From: Methylotetracoccus oryzae
GTDB lineage: Bacteria > Pseudomonadota > Gammaproteobacteria > Methylococcales > Methylococcaceae
Reading direction: 5' to 3'
Length of the DNA: 64,000 nucleotides
NCBI RefSeq assembly: GCF_006175985.1
Contig: NZ_SRSH01000021.1
Span: 27,697 to 91,696, forward strand
Shown: piece by piece, positions 37,449 through 47,400 of the stretch
Layout of the letters: each line of letters opens with the position of its first letter
Numbering within the stretch: position 1 is the first letter of the stretch
Position numbers and translations under genes: made by a program
Notes under the pieces: generated by a model
The model's database searches: none
What the model was told of the DNA's origin: nothing
What the model saw: only the letters and a program-made list of their open reading frames with translations

Positions 37449-39095
37449 TCACGCTGGACCATCCCCCCTGCGTGCGCGCCGTGCCGGGCGGTGCAGCGCG
37501 GGGTCCAGACCCAGTGCGCCGAGCTTGAGGTAAACGGCGCGCGGCGTCAGCTCCATGGCTGCGGCAACGCGCGCGACATCGCCCTGAAAGCGGTGCAGGG
37601 CGTCCTCCAGATAGTCCCGTTCCAGGCGGTCCAACACTTGCCTGCGCAGCGCCCTGAAGCCCGGGTCGGTCGCCGGGATCGAGGGCTCTGTTGCGCCCAG
37701 TTCGACGTTGTCGAGTTGGGGGCCGGTAGCAAACAGGATCGCTCGTTCCAGCGTATTCTCCAGTTCGCGCACGTTTCCCGGCCACCGATAGGTCCTGAGA
37801 CGCTCCATCAGGGCTGGCGTGACGCCGTGAATCGGCTTCCGGTAGCGTGCGGCCAGTCGCTTCAGGATCAACTCGACCAGGCGTGGAATGTCCTCGGCAC
37901 GCTCGGCCAACGGCGGGATGTCCAGCCTGACGACGTTGATGCGGTAGTACAAGTCCTTGCGGAAGGCGCCATGGGCGACGCTGCGTTCCAGGTCGCAGTT
38001 CGTCGCGGCAATGATCCGGACATCAACCGACAGGTTCCTGTGCCCGCCAACCCGTTCCAGTTCGCCTTCCTGCAGTACCCGCAGCAAGCGGACCTGCAGC
38101 GACGGGGTCAGCGCATCGACTTCGTCCAGGAACAGCGTGCCCCCGTCGGCACGCTCGAAATACCCTCGATGTACCTCGAGGGCGCCGGTGAACGCACCTT
38201 TCTCGTGACCGAACAGCAGACTCTCTACCAGCCCTTCCGGAATGGCGCCGCAATTGACGGCGATGAAAGGCTGGTCGGCGCGCTCGCTCAGGGCATGGAT
38301 GGCACGGGCCACGAGTTCCTTGCCGACGCCGGTTTCGCCCCGGATCAACACGGTGGCCGGTGTCGGCGCAACGGTCTCGATGGCCCGCAAAACGCTCTGC
38401 ATTGCCGGGGATTCGGCGACGATGCTGGGTTTCTCGAAGTCCGGCAGCGCCGTGCGGCGCGCATTCATCTGGCGCCACAGATCGTGCATCCGGGATTCGA
38501 TGCGGCTCTGCAGGGCTTCGATGCCCTCCGGTTCCGCTGCGGGTTCATCGCCGCCGCGGTATTCGATGCCGTCTTGCCTGCCTGCGGCGGTACCGGTCAG
38601 GTGGATCGCGACCGTGCAGCCGGAATCGCCGAGCGCGATGCGTTCTTCCAGCACGACGCGCGCGTAGCCAAAATTGCGTGCGGCGATACCGCCGAACACA
38701 CTGGAGGTCATCCGGCACAATTCGGGCGCGTTGCGCACACCCTCGCCGAACGGGCAGCGGCTCGTGACCACCCGGAGACACGTCGAATCGCTGGAAACCA
38801 GAGAGAAATGACCGCCGATCCGGTTCTTCAGGCCGACGATCAGATCGGCGTAGCCTTCCCGGTCGAGGTTCCCTTCCACGCCGTACTCGGCGCGAAAGGC
38901 CTCTTCGAAAAAACGGCCGGCACCGCGGGCGATCCGTTCGATCAGTTGTTCGGTCGGGCTGATCCCGGCTTCAGCGCACAGGTCCATCAATTCCAGCACG
39001 AAGGTCTGCAGGAAACCAATGGGGGTCAGGCGCGAGAACGGCGCCGAGTTCATCGTGGCAGGGACGCAGCCGCTGGCGGAGGATGTGGGCATCAT
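37449..39095 (-). CDS. Sigma-54-dependent transcriptional activator with N-terminal sensory domain
   Basis: A 548-residue bEBP. The AAA+ domain has Walker A GETGVGKE, GAFTGA (sigma-54 contact) in EKGAFTGALEVHRG, Walker B-region FLDEVDALTPSLQVRLLRVLQ and the arginine-finger region. A Fis-type HTH ends it (FQGDVARVAAAMELTPRAVYLKLGALG). The first 200 residues are a regulatory domain with Cys pairs (CPFGEGVRNAPELCR) and GGIAARNFGYARVVLEE; it resembles the domain called methanogen output domain 1, ligand unknown. A palindrome AATTAG-N6-CTAATT lies 21-38 bp upstream of its start, and carbonic anhydrase is divergent. A second in-frame ATG at 39053 is possible. Confidence 0.9.
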   Translation of the reverse strand: MMPTSSASGCVPATMNSAPFSRLTPIGFLQTFVLELMDLCAEAGISPTEQLIERIARGAGRFFEEAFRAEYGVEGNLDREGYADLIVGLKNRIGGHFSLVSSDSTCLRVVTSRCPFGEGVRNAPELCRMTSSVFGGIAARNFGYARVVLEERIALGDSGCTVAIHLTGTAAGRQDGIEYRGGDEPAAEPEGIEALQSRIESRMHDLWRQMNARRTALPDFEKPSIVAESPAMQSVLRAIETVAPTPATVLIRGETGVGKELVARAIHALSERADQPFIAVNCGAIPEGLVESLLFGHEKGAFTGALEVHRGYFERADGGTLFLDEVDALTPSLQVRLLRVLQEGELERVGGHRNLSVDVRIIAATNCDLERSVAHGAFRKDLYYRINVVRLDIPPLAERAEDIPRLVELILKRLAARYRKPIHGVTPALMERLRTYRWPGNVRELENTLERAILFATGPQLDNVELGATEPSIPATDPGFRALRRQVLDRLERDYLEDALHRFQGDVARVAAAMELTPRAVYLKLGALGLDPALHRPARRARRGDGPA

Positions 39096-39115
39096 TCGAT
39101 TCGAAAGCAGTCTTC

Positions 39116-39133
39116 AATTAGTGCAATCTAATT
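39116..39133. promoter_or_regulatory. Candidate enhancer (UAS) for the sigma-54 activator
   Basis: AATTAGTGCAATCTAATT is an AT-rich 6+6 inverted repeat with 6-bp spacer. It is 21 bp upstream of the activator start and about 70 bp upstream of a -24/-12-like element facing carbonic anhydrase, the usual distance range for a bEBP enhancer. Inference by position and symmetry. Confidence 0.4.
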
Positions 39134-39200
39134 TCGTCGCGCTGTCGAGGGGTTTCTGGCAAGTCGTTGTTATGCCGCATGCGAGCTCCCGGTTTGGGGC

Positions 39201-39215
39201 TGGCACGCATGCTGC
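39201..39215 (+). promoter_or_regulatory. Candidate sigma-54 (-24/-12) promoter of the carbonic anhydrase gene
   Basis: TGGCACGCATGCTGC matches the sigma-54 consensus TGGCAC(G)-N4-TTGC in all positions except the first T of TTGC. It points to carbonic anhydrase, with a leader of about 200 nt. A weaker second match, TGGCAAGTCGTTGTT, lies at 39157-39171. Confidence 0.4.
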
Positions 39216-39425
39216 TGCTCAGACCGGGTCCGCGAGCGAGTGCCGCGCCAGCGTGAACGGCGGTTTTGCCGACCGGGATCCTCGGGCATTGCCGAGGCGA
39301 TAAGGAAGGCTCACAATCCGGCGTCCATGCTCGGTGAGGCGGCTGACGCATCCGCGCAGTCCGCTGGCTGCATTGACCGTGTGGGCCGCACACGTCCATT
39401 CCAATAACGAGATCAGAGGAAGAAC

Positions 39426-40004
39426 ATGAGTAAGATCCTGACCGAGGTACTGAAGGCGAACGAAGGCTACGTGTCGAGCTTCGACAAGGGGCACCTGCCG
39501 CTGCCGCCCGCCCGTGGCTTCGCGATCCTGACCTGCATGGACGCACGGCTCGATCCCGCCAAGTATGCCGGCCTGTCCGAGGGCGACGCCCATGTCACGC
39601 GGAATGCGGGCGGCCGGGCCAGCGACGATGCGATCCGTTCGCTGGTGATTTCGCACAAACTGCTCGGCACCAACGAATGGTTCGTGATCCATCACACCGA
39701 CTGCGGCATGGAACTGTTCACCAACGACATCATGGGCGACCTGCTGTCCAGCAGTCTGGACACCGCGACGATCGATGCGAACGGCTGGCACGATGTCGGC
39801 AAGGGCCCGGGCTCGGCCGACGGCAAGTACATCAACTGGCTGACGATCAAGAACAACGAGCAGAGCGTGGTCGAAGACGTGCTGCGCATCCGCAATCACA
39901 CGCTGGTGCCGAAGTACATTCCGATCTACGGCTTCATCTATGACGTCAAGACCGGCAAGCTGGTGGAAGTGCCGGATGCCATGAAGGCCGGCCGCGCGGC
40001 CTGA
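39426..40004 (+). CDS. Beta-carbonic anhydrase
   Basis: A 192-residue beta-CA. Zinc ligands are Cys37 and Cys93 with His90; Asp39 and Arg41 (CMDAR) form the catalytic dyad, and HTDCG closes the site. It hydrates CO2 to bicarbonate, supporting carbon fixation or carboxylases, in the cytoplasm (no signal). It belongs to the short form often annotated just as carbonic anhydrase. A GAGG-type ribosome-binding site precedes ATG 39426. Regulated probably by the divergent sigma-54 activator (see the two candidate sites). Confidence 0.93.
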   Translation: MSKILTEVLKANEGYVSSFDKGHLPLPPARGFAILTCMDARLDPAKYAGLSEGDAHVTRNAGGRASDDAIRSLVISHKLLGTNEWFVIHHTDCGMELFTNDIMGDLLSSSLDTATIDANGWHDVGKGPGSADGKYINWLTIKNNEQSVVEDVLRIRNHTLVPKYIPIYGFIYDVKTGKLVEVPDAMKAGRAA

Positions 40005-40074
40005 ACCCTCTGGGCGGGCTCGGCCATGGGCTCGGGCTCGCCATTCCGCCGGCTTTCCCCGGCTCCGTTGATCG

Positions 40075-41691
40075 TCAGAACAGCAGCTTGACCTCCACTT
40101 GTCCCACCACGCCGCGCTGGCCGGCCCGATAAGGCGTCAGTAGATTCTCGGCCGGCGAGTTGTGTATGTATAAAGCCTCAGCCGTCATTACCCAGTTGGG
40201 TATTCTGGCCAGGGGATACCAATTGAAGCCCCCGCCGGCTTCCCAGGGCGTGCCGTAGCGGCCGCTGACGATGGACGAACGCCCGTACATCTCCAGGCTG
40301 TTCGGCAGCAGGAAATAACTGCCTTGTAGCACTCCCCCAAAATCGTTCAGCGCCGACACCTCAGGCGCCGGACCGGCATAGCCGAAATCGCCGAGGTGGC
40401 GGTACATGAATTCGGCGTACAGCGCGAAACCCGAGTATTTCACGGCCGTGTCCAGGGTCGCCAGATAGACCTGGGCGGAGTCCAGTAAAGTGCCGGGACC
40501 GAGTGCCCCCGACAGACTGAGGGGTGTGCCATTCGACAGGCGGAAGATCGTGCTGTCCGGATTGCCGGCGTCGTAACCCGCCTGCGTGTCGTGCACGTGC
40601 TGGTAGACCCCGGTGGCCCCGAGCCGCCATACGGGGCTGGCGTGGTCCTGCAGATCCGACACGCCCTGACCCATCTCGCCGAAAGGTTCCCAGAAGGTAT
40701 TGATCGCGTACAGCATCCCCGTGCCGAGGCGATCGGACTCATAGTTTTGCGGCATGCCGCCGAAGGAATTGCCGACGAAGACCTGATAGTGGAGGGCCTT
40801 GTCGAACGTCCCCTCCACCCACGCGCCCGGTGTCCAGTTGGGCCGGAAGTAGGTGGTCGCCATGCTGCGGTCGATGCCGAGCGTCGACGCCCAGGATTCC
40901 GACCATTCGCGGGTGCCCGGCGCCTTCCAGATGCCGATCTTGGTACGTATCTCCGGCATCCAGTGGTACCCGATGTAGCCCAGCGGCGTCAGACTGCCGG
41001 CGGCGGTCGAAGCGTACAGGATGAAGTCGTAGGTGAGGGCTTTCGTCAGCGCATAACCGCCGAAGGCGAGCATCGCGCGGTTCAGTTCGATGACACTGTA
41101 GTCGTGGATGGCTTCGGGTGAATTGTTGTTGGGCGTCCAATAGGCATTGCTGCGGCTGAAATAGGAGTAGCGCGTTTCGAGGGCGACCTTGGCGTTCAGC
41201 GAGAACGGCACCGGCCCATCCGTTTCGTCGATCAGCGTGGCGCCGCCGCCGGTCAGGCTCAACGCCGACTGTGCTGGCGGTTCGACCTGGGGTGAGGGTC
41301 TTGCCGTCCGGGGCGTGCCCGCGCCCACCGGCGTGGCGGTCACGGTGGGCTTTGGGTCTGAAGCGACAGGCGTTCGGGGCGCGGGTGGTTCCGGCGTCGC
41401 GATCAGGGTGGGTTCGGGGCGCGTCAGTGATCGTTCGAGCGATGCAATCCGTTCGTCGTCGCTGCGTTTCTGTCGCTCCAGTCGGGCAATTCGTTCGCTG
41501 TCCGCCTGCTTCTGTCGCTCGAGGCGGGCGATCCGCTGCTCATACTCGCGCTTGAGCGCCTCGATCTGGCGCATGACCGCCTCCAGAGTGATGCCGCCTT
41601 CCGTCGCCTGGGTCGGGGAGGCGTGAACACTCAGCAGGATCGCCGCCGCCAGACTGCCGGCCGCCACAGTCGGCGATCCGCGAGAGGTCAT
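40075..41691 (-). CDS. Outer-membrane porin-like protein with N-terminal coiled-coil
   Basis: A 538-residue exported protein starting at ATG 41691 with a signal ending near PTQA. Residues about 35-85 are a heptad coil in which ERIARLERQK is repeated (ARLERQKQADSERIARLERQ, KRSDDERIASLER). A Pro/Thr-rich linker follows, and then a long beta-barrel-like domain with alternating hydrophobic strands ending VEVKLLF, with aromatic Phe at the C-terminus as in outer-membrane proteins. Homologues of this kind are trimeric porins whose coil lies in the periplasm. Substrate unknown. It begins 11 bp after the TMEM175-type gene ends on the same strand. Confidence 0.72.
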   Translation of the reverse strand: MTSRGSPTVAAGSLAAAILLSVHASPTQATEGGITLEAVMRQIEALKREYEQRIARLERQKQADSERIARLERQKRSDDERIASLERSLTRPEPTLIATPEPPAPRTPVASDPKPTVTATPVGAGTPRTARPSPQVEPPAQSALSLTGGGATLIDETDGPVPFSLNAKVALETRYSYFSRSNAYWTPNNNSPEAIHDYSVIELNRAMLAFGGYALTKALTYDFILYASTAAGSLTPLGYIGYHWMPEIRTKIGIWKAPGTREWSESWASTLGIDRSMATTYFRPNWTPGAWVEGTFDKALHYQVFVGNSFGGMPQNYESDRLGTGMLYAINTFWEPFGEMGQGVSDLQDHASPVWRLGATGVYQHVHDTQAGYDAGNPDSTIFRLSNGTPLSLSGALGPGTLLDSAQVYLATLDTAVKYSGFALYAEFMYRHLGDFGYAGPAPEVSALNDFGGVLQGSYFLLPNSLEMYGRSSIVSGRYGTPWEAGGGFNWYPLARIPNWVMTAEALYIHNSPAENLLTPYRAGQRGVVGQVEVKLLF

Positions 41692-41701
41692 TGTGCCCTC
41701 G

Positions 41702-42412
41702 CTAATCCGGCGCTGCCTCATCGGCGGTCGGCGCCCATTCGAAGCTGGAAAAAAGCATCACCAGCGCGAAGGCGACGGCCAGCGCCATGAAATAAACGAA
41801 GCTCCACATCGGGTTCCAGATCGAAAAGAATGGGCCGATCGCATAGGCCGCGATGCCGACCCAAACGCGGAGCCAGATGAGTTGGAGCAGGACCTGATTG
41901 TCCATGCGCTTTTCCATCAGACCCGTCTTTACCGCGTATCGAAATGACCACCAGGTCGTGAGGTAGGCGGCGAGCATGTTCAGGCCATATAGGCTCTCAA
42001 CCAGCCAGTGATCCGGGTGCTCGCCGATCAGCGTGGCCGAGAACCCCATGAAGGTCACGGTCAGCAGGTACAGCAGCTTGATCCACAAGTAACGCACGTC
42101 TACGTAGCGGATGTCGTCCAGCAGCACGTTGTCGCCGATCCACAACGCGCCGATGACGAAGAAGCTGATGAAGAACGCGACGAATTTGGGCCAGAGCGTC
42201 ACCAGCGAACGCGCGATGTGATGGACGTCGAACGCTTCCGACGTCACATCGTCGATGACGCTGAGCAGCATCAGGGTCATGACGACGGCGAAGACCCCCT
42301 CGCTGAGCGCGTTGAGACGCTCCTTGCCGAGTTGGCGCGGTTTTCGGGGTTTGGCGTGATGGTTGGCTTTGCCGATCCGCAGCATGGTGATACCCGTCCT
42401 CTTCCAGTCCAT
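41702..42412 (-). CDS. TMEM175/DUF1211-family membrane protein (potassium-channel-like)
   Basis: About 236 residues with six hydrophobic segments. Near the N-terminus it has RLNALSEGVFAVVMTLM, the DUF1211 counterpart of the RxxxFSDG signature (E replacing D), characteristic of TMEM175 K+ channels, which form dimers or tetramers of this unit. Two more Trp-rich helices follow. The first residues are basic. ATG 42412 is used; ATG 42385 and an upstream GTG are alternatives, none with a clear ribosome-binding site. It is cotranscribed with the porin (11-bp gap). Confidence 0.8.
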   Translation of the reverse strand: MDWKRTGITMLRIGKANHHAKPRKPRQLGKERLNALSEGVFAVVMTLMLLSVIDDVTSEAFDVHHIARSLVTLWPKFVAFFISFFVIGALWIGDNVLLDDIRYVDVRYLWIKLLYLLTVTFMGFSATLIGEHPDHWLVESLYGLNMLAAYLTTWWSFRYAVKTGLMEKRMDNQVLLQLIWLRVWVGIAAYAIGPFFSIWNPMWSFVYFMALAVAFALVMLFSSFEWAPTADEAAPD

Positions 42413-42672
42413 CGAGATCAGCGGCCCGGACCCCAGCACTGGCGCCGCGGTGCACGATGAGTCGGTCGTGCCGACCGCCTGACGCTCGATTATAGGGTGT
42501 GGAGTATTGCCCGTCTCGTGTGGCTTAGGCCATCCGACAGATCAGTGGGGTGTCTGATTCCAGGGTGTCACGACCGGCGGGTGGGATTCGCAGCTGTTGA
42601 CCCGGACCCGGCGTAATGCCATAAGGGTCCAGGCCTTGTCTTGAAGTCCGGGTAAGCCGAGGAGGCACACAT

Positions 42673-43896
42673 ATGTCAGGCCGCCGACAGTTTCTGAAGA
42701 CCCTCGCGGGCGCAGCTGGCGGTGCCCTGCTGCCTGCCGGTGCCTGGTGCAGCGAGTCCCGCGTCCGGCCGGCGACCTTGCCCGCGGGCACCGTCGATTC
42801 GGCCGTGATGGCCGCGTTGCCGGGCAAGCAGGCGCTGATCAAGCGGACCTACCGGCCCCCGAATTACGAAACGCCGCTGGCCGAGTTCCAGGTGTTCTAC
42901 ACTCCGAACGACCGCTTTTTCGTGCGCTATCACCTCTCGGCCATTCCCGAAGTCGATCTCGCTCAGTGGCAGCTAAAGATCGGCGGCGATGCGGTGGCAA
43001 AGCCTATGGCGTTTACGCTAGCCGAACTGCGGCGCAACTTCGAGGTCATCGAGCTGCCGGCGCTGTGCCTGTGCGCCGGCAACCGTCGCGGTTTGTTCCA
43101 GCCCCATTCGCCCGGTATCCAGTGGGGGCAGGGCGCCATGGGCAATGCCCTTTGGCAGGGCGTGCGTTTGCGCGATGTGCTGGCCAGGGCCAGCCTCGCC
43201 AAGGATGCGCTGGAAGTCACGTTCGAGGGCGCCGACTCCGGCGTATTCCCCAGTACCCCGGACTTCTCCAAGAGTTTGCCGCTGGCCAAGGCGCTGGACG
43301 AAAACACCCTGATCGCCTTCGCGATGAATGGCGAACCGCTACCGCACTGGAACGGCTTTCCGGCCCGTCTTGTCGTGCCGGGCTGGGCCGCGAGCTACTG
43401 GCTCAAGCACCTGACCGGCATCAATGTGGTATCCCGTCCGCTCGACAGCTTCTGGATGAAATCCGCCTATCGCCTGCCGAAGGGACTGTTCGTCACGGAC
43501 GCCCGGTTCCCTTCCCAGGAGACCGACACCACTGCAGCCATCACCGAACTCCTGGTCAATTCGCTGATCGTGTCGCCCGAAGAGGGCCAGGGCTTCAGGC
43601 CGGGCCAGCCTATCGAGGTGAAGGGCATGGCTTGGGATGGCGGACAGGGCATTGAACGGGTCGACGTGTCGACCGATGGCGGCGCGACCTGGCAGGCGGC
43701 GACCATGGAGCCTGATCGCGGGCGATTCACCTGGCGGCCCTGGAGCTACCTGGTTCGAACGGCGCGGACGGGTGATGTCACGGTGAAGGTCCGGGCCACG
43801 AACCGGGCCGGGCAGGTACAGGCGTCCGAGCCCGTCGCAAACCCGGCCGGATACCATCACAATGCCGTGCAGAGCGTTACGGTACACGTGGGTTGA
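42673..43896 (+). CDS. sorA: Molybdenum sulfite dehydrogenase catalytic subunit (SorA type)
   Basis: A 407-residue Moco enzyme with a Tat signal (SGRRQFLK) cleaved near WCS. The Mo-cysteine region reads LPALCLCAGNRRGLFQPH. The dimerisation domain starts near residue 280 (LVNSLIVSPEEGQGFRPGQP) and includes VSTDGGATWQAAT, the family's Ig-like part. It oxidises sulfite to sulfate in the periplasm, passing electrons to a c-type cytochrome. The monoheme partner follows 11 bp later. GGAGG precedes ATG 42673. This fits a sulfur-oxidising host. Confidence 0.92.
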   Translation: MSGRRQFLKTLAGAAGGALLPAGAWCSESRVRPATLPAGTVDSAVMAALPGKQALIKRTYRPPNYETPLAEFQVFYTPNDRFFVRYHLSAIPEVDLAQWQLKIGGDAVAKPMAFTLAELRRNFEVIELPALCLCAGNRRGLFQPHSPGIQWGQGAMGNALWQGVRLRDVLARASLAKDALEVTFEGADSGVFPSTPDFSKSLPLAKALDENTLIAFAMNGEPLPHWNGFPARLVVPGWAASYWLKHLTGINVVSRPLDSFWMKSAYRLPKGLFVTDARFPSQETDTTAAITELLVNSLIVSPEEGQGFRPGQPIEVKGMAWDGGQGIERVDVSTDGGATWQAATMEPDRGRFTWRPWSYLVRTARTGDVTVKVRATNRAGQVQASEPVANPAGYHHNAVQSVTVHVG

Positions 43897-43907
43897 GAGC
43901 GCAGACG

Positions 43908-44180
43908 ATGAAACGACTCCTGTGCCTGCTGTTGGTTTTCCCGATGCTCGCCGCGGCCGACGAAAGCCTGATCCGGCTCAAGGAGGGCCCCGGAAAGGAT
44001 CTCGTCATCGCGAAATGCGCGATCTGTCATAGCCTCGATTACATCCCGATGAACTCGCCCTTTCTGGATCCGGCGGGCTGGGCAAAGGAAATCGACAAAA
44101 TGGTGAAGCTGGGGGCGCCCATCCAGGTCGATGAAATCCCAGTCCTGCTGCGCTATCTGAATTCCAACTACGGTCGCTGA
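43908..44180 (+). CDS. sorB: Monoheme cytochrome c, sulfite dehydrogenase small subunit (SorB type)
   Basis: A 90-residue exported cytochrome. The signal ends FPMLAAA and the heme site is CAICH. A Met in YIPMNSPFLDPAGW is the probable distal ligand, as in SorB. It accepts electrons from SorA and passes them to the respiratory chain. It starts 11 bp after sorA. A longer frame beginning with TTG overlaps the sorA stop and is not signal-like. Confidence 0.9.
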   Translation: MKRLLCLLLVFPMLAAADESLIRLKEGPGKDLVIAKCAICHSLDYIPMNSPFLDPAGWAKEIDKMVKLGAPIQVDEIPVLLRYLNSNYGR

Positions 44181-44407
44181 CGCAGTCCGCAGTGACTTCG
44201 TGCGCGTGGCGCACGGGATGCCCAGGTGGTGTGCGCCGTGCGCACGAACCCGCATGCGCTTCTGCGAGCCCCTTTTGGCCTTCATGCAATTCCCCGGGTA
44301 CCGGCACAGCTTGCGACCGGACCGGGTGACATCCCGGCGTCACGCTGCTAGCCTCCGGGAGAAAATTCAGCCCCGCTTTCCCGTTGCTCAGACGTCCTTT
44401 TGCCACC

Positions 44408-47400
44408 GTGGCAAACATCCTCCATCTTTTTTGGCGCCCCGATCCCGAACCGGCGTTTATTCGGCCGGGTGAGTTCCGACTCTGGCTGGAGACCGAACAG
44501 CCGGTCAAGCACCGGCCCGGCACTGCAGACCTCCACCCACGCCATTTGGACAGCGGGAGCTTGTCGGCCTGGCTGACGGAGATCGGCGATTTCCCAGCCG
44601 GACCTGCCCATTTCGAGCCGCAAGCCCTGGTTCTGCCGAGTGCGAACGGGAGCCCCCTGGCCTCTCTGGAATTGCGCGAACCGGGCGAGGACGATCCGGT
44701 GCCAAACTGGCAAAGCTGGCAGGTGGACTGCTATCGACTGACCGAGCGGCCCATCCAGGCGATCAACGATCTGCATTTCCGACTGATCTTTCAGAACGAC
44801 GCCACGCGGGCGGGGCAGGATTTCCTGTTCTGGTATTGGTTCACGCAGTCCCTCCGCCATCTGCTGCTCCGCGACCAGTACCTGCCTGCTGTCCGTTACC
44901 GGACTCCATCGACCGGCAAAGACCGCTACGAGGTTTACGCCGGCTGGGAATTTGCCCCGGACGATTTCGAGGCCCTGATCGCTGACGCGGTGCCGCGGAT
45001 GCCCGGCAGCGCAGCACCGGGGTTCGACGCCGAGTCCGCGCTGCGCCACTGTGCCGAGGCCTTGTTGCGGCGGGTCGCGGCCCTGGCGAGGCCGACTCAG
45101 GCTCTGCAAAAGAAGCTGGAGGACACGCCGCTCGCCCCGGCCTTACGGCCCGCCGCGGATTCTCTGTGGCTCACGACCGACACGCTGGAGGCGGGCCGGC
45201 AATGGGCGAAGTGGCGCCGTCGGGTGATCGGCGGCGATGCCCGGCGGAGCTTTCAACTGGGACTGCAACTGCACGAGCCCGATGCCGCGAATCCGGATCA
45301 TTGGGCCCTGGAATTCCGCGCCATCGCTCGCGACGACCCGTCCTTGCAAGTGCCGCTGGCGGCTTACTGGGACATGGTGGCCCACGGCGGTGGCCAGGCC
45401 GAACCGAGGGCGGCCTTTGCCCGGGATTTCGGCGCTGACTTTGAGTCGGCGCTGTTGCTGGAACTGGGCCAGGCGGCGCGCATCTACCCGTCGTTGTGGG
45501 AGGCCCTGGAAACCGGTTGTCCTTCCGGGACCATGCTCGGCCTGGAAGAGGCGTTCGCCTTTCTGACCGAAACGGCCTGGGTGCTGGAAGAGGCCGGCTA
45601 TCGGGTCATCGTGCCGTCCTGGTGGACGCCCAAGGGTCGTCGCCGCGCCAAGCTGCGGATGCGCGGCAGTCCGGCCGGCAAGAAGGCCGCCGCCGCCGCG
45701 ACCAGGAGCGCCCTCAGCCTCGACGAACTCATCCGGTACCGCTATGACCTGACGCTGGGCGGAGAAGCCGTCAGCCCCGAGGAATGGGCGCAATTGGTGG
45801 AGGCCAAGGCGCCGCTGGTGCAGTTCCGGGGCGAATGGGTGGTGCTGGACCGCGACCGCATGGCCGAAATGCTGGATTTCTGGAAACGGCAGGGCGAAGC
45901 CGGCGAGGCGCTGGGCATGCAGGAACTGCTGCGCCGCACCGCCGAGGAAAGCGATGTCTTCGAAGTCGACCCCGACGATACCCTGGCCGCCATGCTCGAG
46001 AAGCTGCGCGATCGCAGCCGCCTGGAACCCGTCGACGAACCGCCGGGCCTCCGGGCCACGCTCCGCGAGTACCAGAAACGCGGCGTGGCCTGGATGGGTT
46101 ACCTCGAAGGCCTGGGGCTCAACGGCTGCCTGGCCGACGACATGGGTCTCGGCAAGACGATGCAGGTCATCGCCCTTTTGTTGTCGGAACGACCGGCCGG
46201 CGCGCCGGGTGCACCGACGCTGCTGATCGCGCCGACCTCGGTTCTCGGCAACTGGCGCAAGGAGATCGAGCGCTTCGCCCCCGGCCTCAAGACCTGGCTC
46301 CATCACGGCGCCAGGCGTCTCAAGGAGCCGGCGGACTTCGCCGAACGGATCGCCGCGGTGGACGTGGTGATCGTGTCCTACGCGCTGGTCCTCCGCGACG
46401 CCAAGCTGTTTCACTCGCAGAACTGGCGGCGGGTGGTGCTGGACGAGGCGCAGAACATCCAGAACCCGGAGGCCAAGCAGACGAAGGCCGTCCTCAAGCT
46501 GGACGCGGACCACCGGCTGGCCCTGACCGGGACGCCGGTGGAGAACCGCCTGCTGGACCTCTGGTCGATCTTCAATTTCCTGAACCCCGGCTATCTCGGG
46601 CGGCAGGCCCAGTTCCGCAAGCACTACGAAACCCCGATCCAGCGGGAGAATGACGCCGAGACCCAGGTCCGCCTCAAGCGCTTGGTGGAACCGTTCATCC
46701 TGCGGCGGGTCAAGACGGACCCCGCGATCATCAAGGATCTGCCCGACAAGGTGGAGAACAAGCAGTTCTGCAATCTGACACGGGAGCAGGCTTCGCTGTA
46801 TGCCGCCGTGGTGCAGGATGTGGAGCGGGAACTGGAGGCCAGCGACGGTATCCAGCGACAGGGCCTGATGTTGTCGACCTTGATGAAGCTGAAGCAGATC
46901 TGCAACCACCCCGCCCAGTTCCTGCAGGACGACAGTCCCTTCGCGCCGGACCGTTCCCACAAGCTGGAACGGTTGACCGACATGCTCGCGGATGTCCTGG
47001 CGGAAGGCGAAAGTGCCCTGGTGTTCACCCAGTTCACCGAGATCGGGGCGCAGCTCGACCGGCATCTGCATAGCCATCTGGACTGCCGTACCTATTATCT
47101 CCATGGCGGCACGGCGCAGCCGAAGCGAGAACAGATGATCGCGGCCTTCCAGGACCCGGAGACGCCGCCCTCGGTGTTCATCCTGTCGCTGAAGGCCGGG
47201 GGTGTCGGCATCACGTTGACCCGCGCCAACCACGTGTTCCACTTCGACCGTTGGTGGAACCCGGCCGTCGAGGACCAGGCCACCGACCGGGCATTTCGTA
47301 TCGGCCAGACCCGCAACGTCTTCGTCCACAAGTTCGTGACGCCCGGCACGCTGGAAGAGCGCATCGACCAGATGATCGAGGACAAGAAGAAAATCGCCGG

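Noticed and set aside
37383..39131. 582-codon plus-strand frame over the sigma-54 activator
   Set aside because: Antisense of the activator; no family features.
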